64,000 nucleotides of DNA, taken from contig NZ_JAGA01000001.1 of assembly GCF_000526415.1 (NCBI RefSeq), positions 434,001 to 498,000 of the forward strand, written 5' to 3'. This document shows positions 42,824-53,299 of the stretch, piece by piece. Each line of letters opens with the position of its first letter. Position 1 is the first letter of the stretch. This DNA is from Kallotenue papyrolyticum. GTDB lineage: Bacteria > Chloroflexota > Chloroflexia > Chloroflexales > Kallotenuaceae. Made by a program: the position numbers and the translations under genes. Under the pieces are notes generated by a model that made no database searches, was not told the DNA's origin, and saw nothing but the letters and a program-made list of their open reading frames with translations.

Positions 42824-43875
42824 GGGGCGGCCCTCGTCTCCAGCCAGCGCTCCAGCGTACGCCCCACGGCTTCCAGGCTCTCCGCGCTGACTTTGTCGGT
42901 GGTGTCGGCCACGGTATGCCAGAACGGATAATCGAAGTCGATCAGATCGACCGCCGGAATGCCGCGCCGCAGAAAGGGCGTATGGTCGTCCAGAATCGAG
43001 TACTTGACTTCGGGAATGAACTGCCGATAGCCCAGCGCGGCCGCCGTCTGCCAGATCGACTCGCGCAGCGCCGGCGTTGAGGTGGCTTCATAGTACACCT
43101 GCAGGTCGGCATCACCGATCATATCCACCAGGATCATCGCCTCGGGCGGGCGCGGCAGGCGCTCGGCCAGGTAGCTCGAACCGACGATCCAGTCCCAGCC
43201 CTCGATCTCGCCGTTGTCCTCGGCATCAAAAAAGGCCAGCCAGACCTCGCGGCCAAGCTGCTCGGTGTTGATCTGCCGCGCCAACTCTAGCAGCACCGCC
43301 ACGCCGCTGGCGCCGTCGTTGGCGCCCGGCACCGGCTGGCTGCGCCGCGCCGGATCGGGATCGCTGTCGGCGTACTTGCGCGTGTCGTAGTGCGCGCCCA
43401 GGATCAGCAGCGGCCCCGTGCCGCGTTTGCCGATGATGTTGCGCACCTCCACCCCACGGTATGGGAAGCGCTGTTCTTCGATCTGCCAGCCGGCGGCCTC
43501 CAGTTGCGCGATGATGTAGTCGCCGGTGGCCTGCCAGCCGGGAGTGCCGGTGTGGCGCGGCACATGCTCCATCTGCGCCCGCACGTGCTGCATGGCCTGC
43601 TCGCCGCTGAACTGGAGATCGGGCGGCGGCAGGCGTTCGATCATCGGCAGGAGCACGGTTGTCGCGGGCGTGACGGTAGCGGCGGGATCGGCCACTGCGG
43701 TCCGCGGAGGCGGCGAGGCAGCGACCACCGTGGGCGGGGCGCTCGGCGCGTGCGTCGTTGCCGTGGGCTGCGACGGTTGGGTGGCGCTCGGCGCGGCACA
43801 GGCGGCCAGGCCCAGGACCAGAGCGCAGACGATCAACCACCCGTGACCGCGGCGACGCTGTGCATGAGTCGTCAT
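42820..43875 (-). CDS. M28-family metalloaminopeptidase lipoprotein
   Basis: 351 residues. Lipoprotein signal with lipobox LGLAACA, then a Thr/Pro/Ala-rich linker. The peptidase domain has the zinc ligands HYDTRKYAD, ANDGASGVAVLLELA and FFDAEDNGEIEGWDW, and a late conserved His in DDHTPFLRRGIPAVDLID, all in M28 order. Likely an extracytoplasmic peptidase. A TACAAT hexamer (43891-43886) ends ten bases before the ATG, without a clear SD, so the mRNA may be nearly leaderless. Confidence 0.88.
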   Translation of the reverse strand: MTTHAQRRRGHGWLIVCALVLGLAACAAPSATQPSQPTATTHAPSAPPTVVAASPPPRTAVADPAATVTPATTVLLPMIERLPPPDLQFSGEQAMQHVRAQMEHVPRHTGTPGWQATGDYIIAQLEAAGWQIEEQRFPYRGVEVRNIIGKRGTGPLLILGAHYDTRKYADSDPDPARRSQPVPGANDGASGVAVLLELARQINTEQLGREVWLAFFDAEDNGEIEGWDWIVGSSYLAERLPRPPEAMILVDMIGDADLQVYYEATSTPALRESIWQTAAALGYRQFIPEVKYSILDDHTPFLRRGIPAVDLIDFDYPFWHTVADTTDKVSAESLEAVGRTLERWLETRAAP

Positions 43876-43924
43876 GGCGTCCCGTATTGTACGCCGAGTT
43901 GTGCTCCGCGACAACCCGCACCGC

Positions 43925-45259
43925 TCAGGATCGGCTCAGGCGGCGGCGGACTGCTGCGGCGTGCGCGGTGAGACCCTCCGCCTCCGCTAGACGCTGCGCT
44001 GCCGGGCCGATGCGTTGCAGCGCCGCCTCGTTCAGGCCCACCAGCGAGATAATCTTGCGGAAGTCGTCCACGTTGAGCGGCGAGGCGTAGCGCGCCGTGC
44101 CGCCGGTGGGCATGACGTGGCTCGGCCCGGCAACGTAGTCGCCCAGCACCTCGAAGGAGCGCTCGCCCAGGAAGATACCACCGGCGTTGCGCACCAAGCC
44201 GACGTAGCGCCAGGGATCGGCCAGCAGCAGGCAGAGATGCTCGGGCGCGTAGGCGTTGGCCAGCCGAAAGGCTTCTTCCAGCGTCGGCGTGACGACGATG
44301 CCGCCCTGCCGCGCCAGCGCCGCGGCGGCCACATCGGCACGACTCAACTCCTCCAGTTGGCGGCCCACCGCGCTCTGCACTTGCGCGGCCAGCGTGGATG
44401 AATCGGTCAGTAGGATCGCGCTAGCGAGCGTGTCGTGCTCGGCCTGAGCCAGCAGATCGGCAGCGACCAGCTGCGGGTCGGCGCTGCTGTCGGCGATCAC
44501 CAGTGTCTCGGTCGGTCCCGGCAGGGCTTCGATGTCCACCACGCCATAGACCGCGCGCTTGGCCAGCACCACGAACAGGTTGCCCGGCCCGACGATCTTG
44601 TCCACGCGCGGCACGCTGGCGGTGCCGAAGGCCAGCGCGGCGATGGCCTGCGCGCCGCCGAGCTTGTAGATCGCATCGACGCCGGCGATGTCTGCCGCTA
44701 CCAGGATCACCGGCGCGATCTGGCCGCTCGCGCGCTGCGGCGGCGAGCAGACCACGATCTGCTCCACGCCCGCGACGCGCGCCGGGATCGCCGCCATCAA
44801 CAGCGACGAGGGCAGCGGCGCGGTGCCGCCAGGCACGTAGACGCCCACGCGTTCCAGCGGCACCACCAACTGGCCAAGCGCGCCTTCGGGCGTCCAGTCG
44901 ATCCAGCTTTGACGCGTCTGCTTGCGATGGAAGCGTTCGATCTGCTCGGCAGCCAGACGCAGCGCGGCGATCAGCTCGGCGTCCAGTGCGGCATAGGCCG
45001 CCTCGATCTCGGCACGACTCACCGCCAGCGTTTCCAGCGCCACGCCATCGATCGCCCGGCTGTAGTAGCGCAGCGCTTCGTCGCCGCGCGCGCGCACCTC
45101 GGCGATGATGCGCTCGACAGCAGCCTGCGGGGTAGTGCCCGGGCCGAAGAGCGCGTCCAGACGTGCCTGTACCGCGGGCGCGACGGTCACATCCTCGAAC
45201 AGGCGCCGGCGCAGCAGCGTGCGCTCGGCTTCGGCAACATCGGTGTAGATTCGGAGCAT
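43925..45259 (-). CDS. hisD: Histidinol dehydrogenase
   Basis: Last two oxidations of histidine synthesis, NAD- and zinc-dependent; 444 residues. [62 protein letters not shown] and [13 protein letters not shown] are present. The signature [18 protein letters not shown] follows. ATG 45259 follows GCGAGG; longer in-frame extensions run into repeat DNA. A TACAAT box lies at 45293-45288. Confidence 0.96.
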   Translation of the reverse strand: MLRIYTDVAEAERTLLRRRLFEDVTVAPAVQARLDALFGPGTTPQAAVERIIAEVRARGDEALRYYSRAIDGVALETLAVSRAEIEAAYAALDAELIAALRLAAEQIERFHRKQTRQSWIDWTPEGALGQLVVPLERVGVYVPGGTAPLPSSLLMAAIPARVAGVEQIVVCSPPQRASGQIAPVILVAADIAGVDAIYKLGGAQAIAALAFGTASVPRVDKIVGPGNLFVVLAKRAVYGVVDIEALPGPTETLVIADSSADPQLVAADLLAQAEHDTLASAILLTDSSTLAAQVQSAVGRQLEELSRADVAAAALARQGGIVVTPTLEEAFRLANAYAPEHLCLLLADPWRYVGLVRNAGGIFLGERSFEVLGDYVAGPSHVMPTGGTARYASPLNVDDFRKIISLVGLNEAALQRIGPAAQRLAEAEGLTAHAAAVRRRLSRS

Positions 45260-45563
45260 GCCCATCCTCGCGTTCAGTTCGCCGCTCATTGTACCGCACC
45301 CGGCCCGCCCCGACCGGGGATATACGTCCCGAATCGTGCTACTCCTCCGTATCCTCACGCCTCCGCCGATCCAGCTGGTGCGGCTGCAGCTGCTTTGTGT
45401 CTTTGTGTCCTGGTGGTTCTCCAACCAAGCTCACCACAAAGGCACCAAGCACACAAAGATGACCGTCTTTTTCCCCTTTGTGGCTTGGTGGTTGACCATA
45501 CCCGTTTGCCGAAACGCTGCACCTGCCGTACACTGCCGGCCATCACGAAACAAGGGACTGACG
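45260..45563. other. Intergenic region with interspersed inverted repeat
   Basis: 304 bases. Left end holds the hisD TACAAT box. Right half contains three related copies of an AT-richer element: CTTTGTGTCCTGGTGGTT (45401-45418), its inverse ACCACAAAGGCACCAAG (45433-45449) and CTTTGTGGCTTGGTGGTT (45476-45493). Reading frames through it look like the spurious HKDTK-type ORFs generated by such repeats and are not called as genes. Confidence 0.6.
45401..45493. repeat. CTTTGTG(T/G)-CTTGGTGGTT interspersed element, three copies in alternating orientation
   Basis: Direct, inverted and direct copies of an approximately 18-bp word. The composition differs from the GC-rich surroundings. Such CACCAAGGCACAAAG-type words are scattered in intergenic DNA of several bacterial phyla; the copies can form a hairpin. 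Confidence 0.6.
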
Positions 45564-46444
45564 ATGAAGTCGCTCCATGTTCTGCTCCACAAGGCGATCG
45601 ACTACGCCGGGCTGTTTCCGCCGGCGCAGCTCGATATGGCCACAGCGGTCGCCAACTACGCGCGCTACCGCGCCGGCAACGATGCCTGGGCGCTGGGTCG
45701 CTTCGTCGTACCGGTTGCGCGCCTCGCCGAGTTCGCCGCCGAGGCTGCGGCCTGGCTACCACACGCCAACGACACCTGGCGGCTTAGCGCGCTGGCCGGC
45801 CCTGATCTCGCCGCCGATCTGGCCGCCATCCAAAACTTCAACGCCCGCTGGGCTGCGCGGGGCGCGTTGATCGATGTCCTCGAAGGCAAAGCCACCACGC
45901 CGATCGAGATCAGGCAGATAACAAGGATTATCGGTAACGACCTGACGGTGTACATCGAAGTGCCGCTCGCATCGGAGCTGCCGCACTTGATCGACGCCAT
46001 CCATGCCGCCGGCCTGCGGGCCAAAATGCGCACTGGTGGGGTCACGGCCGATGCGATCCCCGCGCCGGAGCGGGTGCTGCGCTTCATGGAGCTGTGCACC
46101 GCGGCGGACGTGCCCTTCAAAGCCACCGCCGGGCTGCACCATCCGCTGCGCGCCGAGCAGGCGCTGACCTATGCCCCCGACAGCCCACGCGCCGAGATGC
46201 ATGGCTTTCTCAACGTCTTGCTCGCTGCGGCACTGCTGCGCGCCGGCGCCGGCCGGCACCTGGCGCTGGCCGCCCTGGAAGAACGCGATCCGGTGGCGCT
46301 GCACGCGGATGATCAGGGACTGGGCTGGCGCGATCAGCGCTTCGATCTGCCAAGCCTGCAGGCCCTGCGCAACCACGGTCTGATCGCATTTGGTTCTTGC
46401 TCCTTTGAAAAGCCGCTCCACGACCTCAAGGCGCTACACCTGCT

Positions 46445-46448
<4 letters not shown>
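45564..46448 (+). CDS. Uncharacterised protein translationally coupled to fumarylacetoacetase
   Basis: 294 residues, soluble, no signal peptide. Begins MKSLHVLLHKAIDYAGLFPP; further blocks are TVYIEVPLASELPHLIDAIH, RAKMRTGGVTADAIPAPERV, CTAADVPFKATAGLHHPLRA, EMHGFLNVLLAAALLRAGA and a C-terminal GSCSFEKPLHDLKALHLL. The alternation of strands and helices suggests an alpha/beta barrel-like fold. I do not recognise the family. AAGGGA precedes the ATG and the stop overlaps the fahA start (ATGA), which suggests a role in tyrosine/homogentisate breakdown (inference). Confidence 0.75.
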
Positions 46449-47773
<1,325 letters not shown>

Positions 47774-47921
47774 GGGACACCGGCGATGAGCCAGGGCCCG
47801 CCACTGGCGGTCGCCGACATGCTCCGACGCACCTGTGGTGGAGCCTAAGGCACCGCCATGAGCGGACCCCGGCGCAGGCGCAGAGCCCCTGTTACCCGCC
47901 GTTGCTGACCGCTTCCACCAC

Positions 47922-49037
47922 CTATGGCACCCAATCCGGCGCCAGCAGGAGACGCACCGCCGAAGGACGGCCATCCGCGCTGGTTTCAAGGTCGGAGGGC
48001 AGCGCCGCCTGCGCCCAGGCTGCCGTCCCATCCGGCAGCGCGATGCGATACCAGAGCAAGTAACTCGTCGCACCGGTCGTGGTAGGCGCGTCCGGACCAA
48101 CGCGCTGTTCCAGCAGCGGGTAGCGCGCGCCAGCCCTCAGCTCCAGCTCACCCCGCGCGCCGGAGGGCTGGCCCACCTGATCCAGCGTTTCCCACAACGG
48201 CACGCGCGCGCCGGGCGTAGCAACCGTCACCACGGCGCGCGGGCTGCTCCGTTCAAAGGCACGCTGGGCGATTACATGCGTCGGGTTGCGCCAGCCAAGC
48301 GCTGCCGGCAGCTCCGGCGCAGCGATCGGCCAATAGCCGGGGCCGGGCGGGCAATCACGACCGCAGCGGTAGGCATAGCGCGGCGTCGCGCCGTTGACCT
48401 CGCGGGCAAGCAAAAAGGTACGGATCTCGAAGTGGAGATGGTTGGGCACCTCGTCGCTGCGCCGCAAGATCACGCCTACCTGCTCGCCGCACTGTACGTG
48501 CTGACCCACGGCCACCGGCGGCTCGAAGGCCAGATGCCCGTACACCGAAAACAGGTCGGCAGCGTGCTGCACGATCACCACGCGACCGGGATAGTTCGAT
48601 CCGACGTACACCACCTCACCTTCGGCCACGGCATAGACGTTGGCACCCGCGGTATCGCCCTCCAGCGCATACCAGTCCTCGCCGGTGTGCCAGTCGCCGG
48701 GATTGAACCAGGTGTTCTCGGTCTGAAAGCCATGCCGGATCACGAAGCCCACGCCCGGCGGGCTGCCCAGCCAACCGATCGGATAACTCCAGGCCGGCGG
48801 TTCGGGGCCATGGCTGGCCGTGGCCGATGGTGTGGTGCTCGGCATCGGAGCAGGGGTGACCGCAGCCCGCGGCGTAGCGGTGGAGCGCGCAACAGGGGTG
48901 ACCCCGCGGCGCGGCGTGGCAGCCGGCGATCCCGCAGAGACGACACCGCCGGTCGGCGTCGCGCTCGGCTGCGGGCCCGTAACGCTGGAACCGCAGCCGA
49001 TCAGCAGAAGCGCGAGCAACAGACACAGTGCGCGCAT
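47922..49037 (-). CDS. M23-family metallopeptidase lipoprotein
   Basis: 371 residues. Lipobox LLLIGCG after a short basic start, then a Thr/Pro/Ala linker (about 20-75). The LytM/M23 domain has HTGEDWY (first zinc His/Asp), VYVGSNYPGRVVIVQH, YGHLAF and HLHFEI (HxH). A C-terminal SH3-like region follows (about 255-371). Probably a cell-wall endopeptidase. A TACAAT hexamer (49049-49044) ends only six bases before ATG 49037, with no SD, as expected of a leaderless mRNA. Confidence 0.88.
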   Translation of the reverse strand: MRALCLLLALLLIGCGSSVTGPQPSATPTGGVVSAGSPAATPRRGVTPVARSTATPRAAVTPAPMPSTTPSATASHGPEPPAWSYPIGWLGSPPGVGFVIRHGFQTENTWFNPGDWHTGEDWYALEGDTAGANVYAVAEGEVVYVGSNYPGRVVIVQHAADLFSVYGHLAFEPPVAVGQHVQCGEQVGVILRRSDEVPNHLHFEIRTFLLAREVNGATPRYAYRCGRDCPPGPGYWPIAAPELPAALGWRNPTHVIAQRAFERSSPRAVVTVATPGARVPLWETLDQVGQPSGARGELELRAGARYPLLEQRVGPDAPTTTGATSYLLWYRIALPDGTAAWAQAALPSDLETSADGRPSAVRLLLAPDWVP

Positions 49038-49083
49038 GCGCGTATTGTACTGCCGGAACGACGGCGCGGCGCCGGCGCGCACC

Positions 49084-49123
49084 AAAGAGAGGGGATGGCA
49101 CTTGCTGCTGACCATCCCCTCTC
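49084..49123 (-). terminator. Terminator of the LPMO-xylanase gene
   Basis: Perfect 12-bp stem GAGAGGGGATGG / CCATCCCCTCTC with a 13-base loop. On the minus strand it is followed by TTTGG. It lies 68 bases downstream of the LPMO-xylanase stop. Confidence 0.7.
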
Positions 49124-49190
49124 AGAGCTCAGGCGCGCCACCCAGCGGCTCATCAGGCGACGTGGCGCACCTGGACGATGCGATTGGCGC

Positions 49191-52058
49191 TTACGCGCTC
49201 CGCAGACGGCGCAGTGCGCTGCCGGCCAGCGGCCAGATCGCCAGCAGCACCAGCGCCAGCGCCGGCGAGGCGGACGAGGCCGACGCGCTGCCACAGGGCT
49301 GGCCGTTGAGCGTGAAGCTGGTCGGGGCCGGGTTGCTGCCGCTGTAGGCCAGGTTGAAGCCGAAGCTCACACTACCGCCGTTGGGCGCGATCGTGCCGTT
49401 CCAGTGGCCGGCCGGGTTGCTGGCGGTGACCTGCTGGCCCTGCTGCGTCACACTGGCGTTCCAGCTGCCGCTGATCGTCTGCGTGCCGCTGTAGCGCCAC
49501 TGCAGCGTCCAGCCCTGGATCGCACTGCTGCCCTGGTTGACGATCGTCACCTGCACGGTGGCGCCGCTGCCCCAGTCGTTGGTCACCGCGTAGCGCACCT
49601 GGCAGCTGCCGCCCGGCTGCGGGCTGGGCGTCGCGCTCGGCGACGGGCTCGGGCTCGGCGACGGGCTGGGCCGCGGCGTCGCGCTCGGCGACGGCGACGG
49701 ATTGGGCGAGAGCTGGCTGAGCCGATCGCGCACGGCGTAGTAGGCCGGCTTGGGCGCGTAGTTACGATCGAAGAGCAGTGCATCGCCGGTGCCCGGGAAG
49801 ACATCCGGGATCCACGAATACTTGTCGGTAACGCCCCAGACCTGCAACGCCTTGCACGCCGGCTGCCGCAAACAGGCGTCCAGCACGTTGCGGTACACGC
49901 GCGCCTGAGCCTCCAGATTACTCTGCGAGATCGGCGTTGGATAGCGTACATCCATCTCGGTGATGTAGATCGACAGCCCCAGATCGGCAAAGCGCTGCAT
50001 GTTGCGGCTCAGGCTGGAGATGTCGATATCGCCGGCCAGATGCATCTGGAAACCGATGCCGTCGATCGGCACGCCGCGCGCCTTGAAGTCCTGCGCCATG
50101 CGGTACACAGCATCGGACTTGGCATTCACGGTTTCGATGTTGTAGTCGTTGTAAATCAGCACCGCATTGGGATCGGCGGCACGAGTGCGGCGGAAGGCCT
50201 GCTCGATGTAGCCCGCGCCCAGAGTGCGGTACCAGATCGAGGCGCGATAGCTGCCGTTCTCCTCAAAGGCCTCGTTGACCACATCCCAGACCGCCACCTG
50301 GCCGCGGTAGTGGCCAGCAACCCGATCGATGTGATCGTTTAGCACCGCAGTAAGGGTGCTAGCCGTCCAACTGCCGTTCTCCAGCCAGCTTGGATTCTGG
50401 CTGTGCCAGACCAGGGTATGGCCATGGAACAGCATGTTGTTGGCCTGTGCAAACTGGAGGTGGCGGTCACCAGGTGCGAAGTTATAGGTGTTCTGCGCCG
50501 GGTGGACGACGTCCCACTTGAGTTGATTCTCCGGCGTCAGAATGTTGAACTCGCGGCGCACCACAGCCTGGTAGGTTGCTGCGTCGGAGATGTTCCAGAA
50601 GTCGTTGACCATCGCCGTGCCGATCAGGAAGCTGCCGGCCAGGTCGCGCAGGCCCTGCGCCGGGTTGGGGCTGGGCGTGGGCGTCGCGCTCGGTCGCGGC
50701 GTTGGGCTCGGCGACGGGCTGGGCGTGGGCGTCGCGCTCGGTCGCGGCGTTGGGCTCGGCGACGGGCTGGGCGTGGGCGTCGCGCTCGGTCGCGGCGTTG
50801 GGCTCGGCGACGGGCTCGGCGTCGGCGACGGGCTCGGCGTTGGGCTGGGTGTGCCGCTGCCGCCGCAGAGCTGGCCGTTGAGCGTGAAGCTGGTCGGGGC
50901 CGGGTTGCTGCCGCTGTAGGCCAGGTTGAAGCCGAAGCTCACGCTGCCGCCGTTGGGCGCGATCGTGCCGTTCCAGTGGCCGGCCGGGTTGCTGGCGGTG
51001 ACCTGCTGGCCCTGCTGCGTCACGCTGGCGTTCCAGCTGCCGCTGATCGTCTGTGTGCCGCTGTAGCGCCACTGCAGCGTCCAGCCCTGGATCGCACTGC
51101 TGCCCTGGTTGACGATCGTCACCTGCACGGTGGCGCCGCTGCCCCAGTCGTTGGTCACCGCGTAGCGCACCTGGCAGCTGCCGCCCGGCTGCGGGCTGGG
51201 CGTCGCGCTCGGCGACGGGCTCGGGCTCGGCGACGGGCTAGGCGTCGCGCTGGGCCGCGGCGTTGGGCTGGGTGTCGGCGACGGGCTGGGCGTCGCGCTG
51301 GGGTGGGGGTGTGGCGTTGGCGTAACCGGTGTGCCGCCCTCGCGCGGATCGCTGAACTCGTACTCGATCGGGCCGCTGCCGAAGAAGACATCCGAGCAGT
51401 TGTAGAACGCTTCAGGGCTATCAGAGCGCTGCCAGATCGTGTAGATGATGTGGCGGCCACTCTTGTTGGGCAACTGTACCTGCCAGCTATACTCCGCGCC
51501 ATCCGGTCCGCTCGAATTGATCGGCGGGTTGGTGATCTGGTTGAACGGCACCGGTTCCAGATCGGACCACTTCAGCGGTTGTGTCGGGTCCCAGCCATCG
51601 CGCGTCACGTACAGATACCAGGTGCCCGGATGCGGCGCCCAAGCATTGTAGCGCACCGTGACGGTCGCGCCGGGCTGCACGCGCGTGGTCCACCAATCGG
51701 TGCGCGCCTGGTTCATGCCGTCGAAGGTCGGCGTTGGCCCGCACAGCTTACCATCGGGAATGATCTCGCGGTGCCGTCCGCCGGCATTGCTGATCAGATT
51801 GCCGAACCAGTTCCAAAACTGGTTGCGGCCCGAAATCCGCTCCGCCTCGATACAGGCCGGATTGGTCATCAACAGATCGCCGCCATTGCCGTTGACCTTG
51901 CCATCCACGTAACAGGCATAGGTCCGTGTCGCCGGAAAGACCATACCGCCATGGGCCAGCGCCCGTTGCGCCGGCGTGACCAGCAGCAGCAGCAGGCTGA
52001 TCAGCACCGACATCAGCGACAGACCGGCAACATGGCGTACCCGTCTCCTGTGTTGCAT
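49191..52058 (-). CDS. Secreted, membrane-anchored fusion: AA10 LPMO - CBM2 - GH10 xylanase - CBM2
   Basis: 955 residues. Signal peptide 1-35 ends RALA, leaving His36 (HGGMVFPATRTYAC) as N-terminal copper ligand. The AA10 domain (36-227) has the second brace His143 in AWAPHPGTWYLYV. A Ser/Pro/Thr linker precedes CBM2 (about 291-396, WNGTIAPNGGSVSFGF). A repeat-rich linker leads to GH10 (about 468-781) with HTLVWHSQNPSWL, acid/base Glu in WDVVNEAF and nucleophile in ITEMDVRY. A second CBM2 (about 816-920) is followed by a hydrophobic span and RRLRSA tail (about 925-955). CAGGAGG precedes ATG 52058. Oxidative and hydrolytic attack on plant wall polymers in one surface-held polypeptide is the expected role. 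Confidence 0.93.
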   Translation of the reverse strand: MQHRRRVRHVAGLSLMSVLISLLLLLVTPAQRALAHGGMVFPATRTYACYVDGKVNGNGGDLLMTNPACIEAERISGRNQFWNWFGNLISNAGGRHREIIPDGKLCGPTPTFDGMNQARTDWWTTRVQPGATVTVRYNAWAPHPGTWYLYVTRDGWDPTQPLKWSDLEPVPFNQITNPPINSSGPDGAEYSWQVQLPNKSGRHIIYTIWQRSDSPEAFYNCSDVFFGSGPIEYEFSDPREGGTPVTPTPHPHPSATPSPSPTPSPTPRPSATPSPSPSPSPSPSATPSPQPGGSCQVRYAVTNDWGSGATVQVTIVNQGSSAIQGWTLQWRYSGTQTISGSWNASVTQQGQQVTASNPAGHWNGTIAPNGGSVSFGFNLAYSGSNPAPTSFTLNGQLCGGSGTPSPTPSPSPTPSPSPSPTPRPSATPTPSPSPSPTPRPSATPTPSPSPSPTPRPSATPTPSPNPAQGLRDLAGSFLIGTAMVNDFWNISDAATYQAVVRREFNILTPENQLKWDVVHPAQNTYNFAPGDRHLQFAQANNMLFHGHTLVWHSQNPSWLENGSWTASTLTAVLNDHIDRVAGHYRGQVAVWDVVNEAFEENGSYRASIWYRTLGAGYIEQAFRRTRAADPNAVLIYNDYNIETVNAKSDAVYRMAQDFKARGVPIDGIGFQMHLAGDIDISSLSRNMQRFADLGLSIYITEMDVRYPTPISQSNLEAQARVYRNVLDACLRQPACKALQVWGVTDKYSWIPDVFPGTGDALLFDRNYAPKPAYYAVRDRLSQLSPNPSPSPSATPRPSPSPSPSPSPSATPSPQPGGSCQVRYAVTNDWGSGATVQVTIVNQGSSAIQGWTLQWRYSGTQTISGSWNASVTQQGQQVTASNPAGHWNGTIAPNGGSVSFGFNLAYSGSNPAPTSFTLNGQPCGSASASSASPALALVLLAIWPLAGSALRRLRSA
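49299..49667 (-). repeat. 369-bp near-identical repeat, copy A (second CBM2)
   Basis: Matches 50871-51239 in direct orientation with only four base differences that I can count, all synonymous. It covers the whole C-terminal CBM2 and the start of its linker. Confidence 0.9.
50671..50814 (-). repeat. 48-bp tandem repeat, three units, in the CBM2-GH10 linker
   Basis: Units at 50671-50718, 50719-50766 and 50767-50814 are identical. Each codes for a 16-residue SPSPTPRPSATPTP-type linker segment; the unit length keeps the reading frame. Confidence 0.92.
50871..51239 (-). repeat. 369-bp near-identical repeat, copy B (first CBM2)
   Basis: Direct-repeat partner of 49299-49667, 1572 bases away, with the GH10 domain lying between. 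The two encoded CBM2 domains are identical over about 104 residues. Confidence 0.9.
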
Positions 52059-52428
52059 CGTGTCCTCCTGGTTGCACTGGTCGCCGACAAGCCCGGCCGG
52101 ACGCGCCCCACGCGCGCCGCTACCGGACGTGCCGCGCACCATTTCCGTTGTCGCGATCAACCCTCATGCGCGCATCCAAACCCTACGGCACCGGCACGGC
52201 CGACGCCTACCGCGCCGGTCCATCAGGACGAGCGCAGCCCGGAAGGCACAGCCCTCCACTTCATGCCATCCTCCTTGCAGCCCGCTGATCCACAACGCCA
52301 GGGAAATCGGTTTCAGGCTACCAGGCGAGAGTCACGAAAACGTTACGATAATCGTTACGGTGGGTAGGAGCCAGGAGGGACACAGGGCGCGAGGCGTTCC
52401 TTGGGAAATCGTTTGCAAGCGCGAACAG
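52059..52428. other. Long upstream region of the LPMO-xylanase gene
   Basis: 370 bases without a convincing gene, between the LPMO-xylanase start and the stop of the upstream membrane protein. The only strong signal is the dyad at 52342-52358. No clear -35/-10 pair was found on the minus strand. Confidence 0.5.
52342..52358. promoter_or_regulatory. 17-bp near-palindrome, candidate operator
   Basis: GTTACGATAATCGTTAC departs from perfect dyad symmetry only at positions 3 and 15 around a central base. Within it CGTTACG is also repeated directly (52341 and 52353). It lies about 284 bases upstream of the LPMO-xylanase start. It resembles LacI/GntR-type operators in form; no regulator is assigned. 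Confidence 0.45.
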
Positions 52429-52962
52429 CTAGGGCTGCGACTGGAGGGCCACGACGCGCTTGCTGAAGGGGGTATAAAAAATGGTGGCAGGTGTACCCGC
52501 GGCATGTGCGGCAAAGAGCGCGGCCTCGACCGGCAAGACCACGAACGGGCCATCCTCGGTGGCTAGCGCGCGGCTGCGCCCCACCTGGATCTTGCGCAGC
52601 GGACCATGCAGCGCTAGCACACGCCCGCTGAACAGATCGCGCCAGACCGGCCAGCAGAGGCCCAGGCGCACCACGGCCATGCCCAGCAAGCCCCAGCGCA
52701 ACGCGGCTCCGCTCCAGCCCGCGGGCCGCCAAAGCAAGGCCAGCAGCAGCGCCGTCAGGGCGAAGATCAGTTCGGGGGCGTAGTAGATCAGCAGGGCGCG
52801 CCGTTGCCGAGCCGTCAGGCGCCCCAGCCGATTCTGCGCCAGGGTTTCGGGATCGGCCTGCGGCGGCAGCACGCGCGAGCGCGCAACCAGCCAGGCAGCC
52901 GCCAGCGCCAGCAGATAGGGCGCGGCAAAAACCAGGAGAATCTCAACCAGCGGCATGGGCAT
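52429..52962 (-). CDS. Small membrane protein of unknown function
   Basis: 177 residues. Hydrophobic segments occur at about 5-25 (VEILLVFAAPYLLALAAAWL), 63-80 (LIFALTALLLALLW) and 88-105. A basic cytosolic loop NRLGRLTARQRRAL and a mixed C-terminal domain (VGRSRALATEDGPFVVLP) complete it. GGAG lies 8 bases before ATG 52962. Not recognised. It borders a decayed membrane-protein locus. Confidence 0.65.
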   Translation of the reverse strand: MPMPLVEILLVFAAPYLLALAAAWLVARSRVLPPQADPETLAQNRLGRLTARQRRALLIYYAPELIFALTALLLALLWRPAGWSGAALRWGLLGMAVVRLGLCWPVWRDLFSGRVLALHGPLRKIQVGRSRALATEDGPFVVLPVEAALFAAHAAGTPATIFYTPFSKRVVALQSQP

Positions 52963-53107
52963 ACGGTACGCTCCACGATCTCACGCCTAAGGACCGGCCT
53001 GATCGTACCGTGCGCCGGACAGCGCGCCTCCCCAGCCGGTCCTGTTGCCGGCAGGCCGTTCGGTAGCGCAGCGCCTGGACGTGCTGCGGCCGGCACGGTG
53101 ACGGTAG

Positions 53108-53299
53108 CTGACGGACGGTAGAACCTGCAGCAGGCACGTTATCATCTGGCGTGCCCTGTGGTCGGGTATCCTCTTCAGCCTGGCGTTCATGGTGCTCATC
53201 TGGTGGCTCGGCCAACGGCTGGCGGCGCTGCTGAAGCTCCCTGAGCAGGGTCCGGCCTGGTGCTACTGGCAGCTCCCAGAACCGACGCCGGCCAAGTGA
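53108..53299 (+). pseudogene. 5'-truncated small membrane protein fragment
   Basis: An open frame reads IIWRALWSGILFSLAFMVLI, then WWLGQRLAALLKLPEQGPAW and ...YWQLPEPTPAK before TGA at 53297. There is no ATG or GTG start between the preceding in-frame stop (53105) and the membrane helix, so the 5' end seems lost. The next frame opens with GTG overlapping this stop (GTGA), as in a former operon. Confidence 0.5.

Noticed and set aside
45339-45533. Minus-strand ORF containing HKGEKDGHLCVLGAF
   Set aside because: It is produced by the interspersed CTTTGTG-type repeat and has no RBS or conserved family.
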